DNA of 6,441 nt from an uncultured Pseudomonadota bacterium. Lineage in GTDB: Bacteria; Pseudomonadota; Gammaproteobacteria; Methylococcales; Methylomonadaceae. Shown here one piece after another: positions 5,673 through 6,441 of the stretch. The notes under the pieces were generated by a model. The model saw only the letters and a program-made list of their open reading frames with translations. It ran no database searches and was not told the origin of the DNA. Each line of letters starts with the position of its first letter. The stretch's first letter is position 1. The stretch is from NCBI GenBank assembly GCA_903953455.1, contig CAJBJW010000194.1:1-6441 (forward strand). Reading direction: 5' to 3'. The position numbers and the translations under genes are program-made.

Positions 5673-6441
5673 TTACGAGTCCGCTGCTCTGCCCTTTTGA
5701 GGGAATAAACCGCGTGGACGCTTTTGGATAAACAAAATGATAAAAATAAGCACTAAAATTTTAGCCAGTACTGCACCGGCAAAAGGCTCTAAGAATTTAT
5801 TGGCTATACCCAATGAAAAACCCGCCACCAAGGTACCCAGTAAATTACCCACGCCGCCAAACACCACGACCATAAACGAATCGACAATATAGGCTTGACC
5901 CAAATTGGGCCCCACATTGGTAATTTGACTCAGCGCAACGCCCGCAACGCCCGCAATGCCAGAGCCTAGCCCAAACGTCATCGCATCGACTTTGTCTGTG
6001 GGAATACCCATGGCTTTTGCCATATTACGATTTTGCGCCACAGCACGAACTTCAAGTCCTAGGCGAGTATGTTTGAGAATTTGCAAAAGCATCACAAATA
6101 CAATTAAACAAAATACCAAAATATAAAAACGGTTCCATGTCAGCGACAGAAAATCATTGATTTGCCATGAACCACTCATCCACTCAGGTGTTGCCACACT
6201 GCGATTAAGCGGGGAAAAAATAGAGCGTACACTTTGCTGAAGCACCAAACTCACCCCAAACGTGGCAAGTAGCGTTTCAAGCGGACGACCATAGAGAAAT
6301 CGAATAATACCGCGTTCGATAATAATGCCCGCCAGACCCGAAATCACAAACGCAGCGGGAATTGAAAGAAAGAGCGATACCCCTAAATGATTAGGCATTA
6401 ATTGTTGCATCACGTATGTGGTGTATGCGCCAAGCATCATC
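5673..6441 (-). CDS. urtB: Urea ABC transporter permease UrtB, 5' end outside window
   Basis: This is the LivH-like inner-membrane permease that pairs with UrtC to carry urea across the membrane. About 255 C-terminal codons are visible. The first visible residues, MMLGAYTTYVMQ, match the segment normally preceded by NMAHGEL, so the Met codons at 6440 and 6437 are internal and the true start lies beyond the right edge. Other motifs, counted from the first visible Met, are IERGIIRFLYGRPLETLLAT (41-60), FGVSLVLQQ (61-69), GLEVRAVAQNRNMAKAMGI (128-145, EAA-like loop), GLGSGIAGVAGVALSQITNV (157-176), FGGVGNLLGTLVAG (194-207) and the end KRPRGLFPQKGRA. Several hydrophobic membrane segments are present. 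Some UrtB proteins have a long N-terminal periplasmic extension; whether this one does cannot be seen. The periplasmic receptor gene urtA is expected upstream. Confidence 0.96.
   Translation of the reverse strand, partial: MMLGAYTTYVMQQLMPNHLGVSLFLSIPAAFVISGLAGIIIERGIIRFLYGRPLETLLATFGVSLVLQQSVRSIFSPLNRSVATPEWMSGSWQINDFLSLTWNRFYILVFCLIVFVMLLQILKHTRLGLEVRAVAQNRNMAKAMGIPTDKVDAMTFGLGSGIAGVAGVALSQITNVGPNLGQAYIVDSFMVVVFGGVGNLLGTLVAGFSLGIANKFLEPFAGAVLAKILVLIFIILFIQKRPRGLFPQKGRAADS

Noticed and set aside
6438..6440. ATG at the right edge as the true start of urtB
   Set aside because: The family has a conserved stretch (NMAHGEL) directly before this MLGAYTTY segment, so these Met codons are internal and the gene continues outside the window.

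Overview
The window is one compact stretch of a urea uptake and urea hydrolysis operon. Every gene is read from the minus strand, so transcription runs from the right edge (6441) to the left edge (1). In transcription order the genes are urtB (5' end outside the window), urtC, urtD, urtE, ureD, ureA, ureB and ureC (3' end outside the window). All eight frames are open and intact where visible. No gap between genes exceeds 48 bases, two gene pairs overlap by the 4-base ATGA arrangement, and I see no RNA gene, mobile element, CRISPR array, terminator or convincing promoter.

Right part (2935-6441): urtB and urtC encode the two membrane permeases of a branched-chain-amino-acid-type (HAAT family) ABC importer for urea, and urtD and urtE encode its two ATPases. 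The periplasmic urea-binding protein gene urtA is expected just beyond the right edge. Left part (1-2919): ureD encodes the urease maturation scaffold, and ureA, ureB and ureC encode the gamma, beta and alpha urease subunits. The other accessory genes (ureE, ureF, ureG) are not in the window and are expected beyond the left edge. Together the genes take up scarce urea at the cost of ATP and hydrolyse it to ammonia and carbamate/CO2 in the cytoplasm as a nitrogen source.

The separate ureA and ureB genes (not fused as in Helicobacter), the ureD-ureA-ureB-ureC order and the close resemblance of the subunits to the Klebsiella enzyme point to a proteobacterium, most likely a gammaproteobacterium of moderate GC content with A/T-leaning third codon positions. 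A Thiotrichales-like (sulfur-oxidising or methylotrophic) host is only a guess. All the urease active-site residues in the visible part of UreC are present, and they fall on exactly the Klebsiella residue numbers.

The region is largely ordinary. The one clear departure from family expectation is an in-frame segment of about 30 residues inside UrtE, between the D-loop and the switch (H-loop) position. It contains a run of eight adenines on the coding strand. I do not see an undescribed system here.
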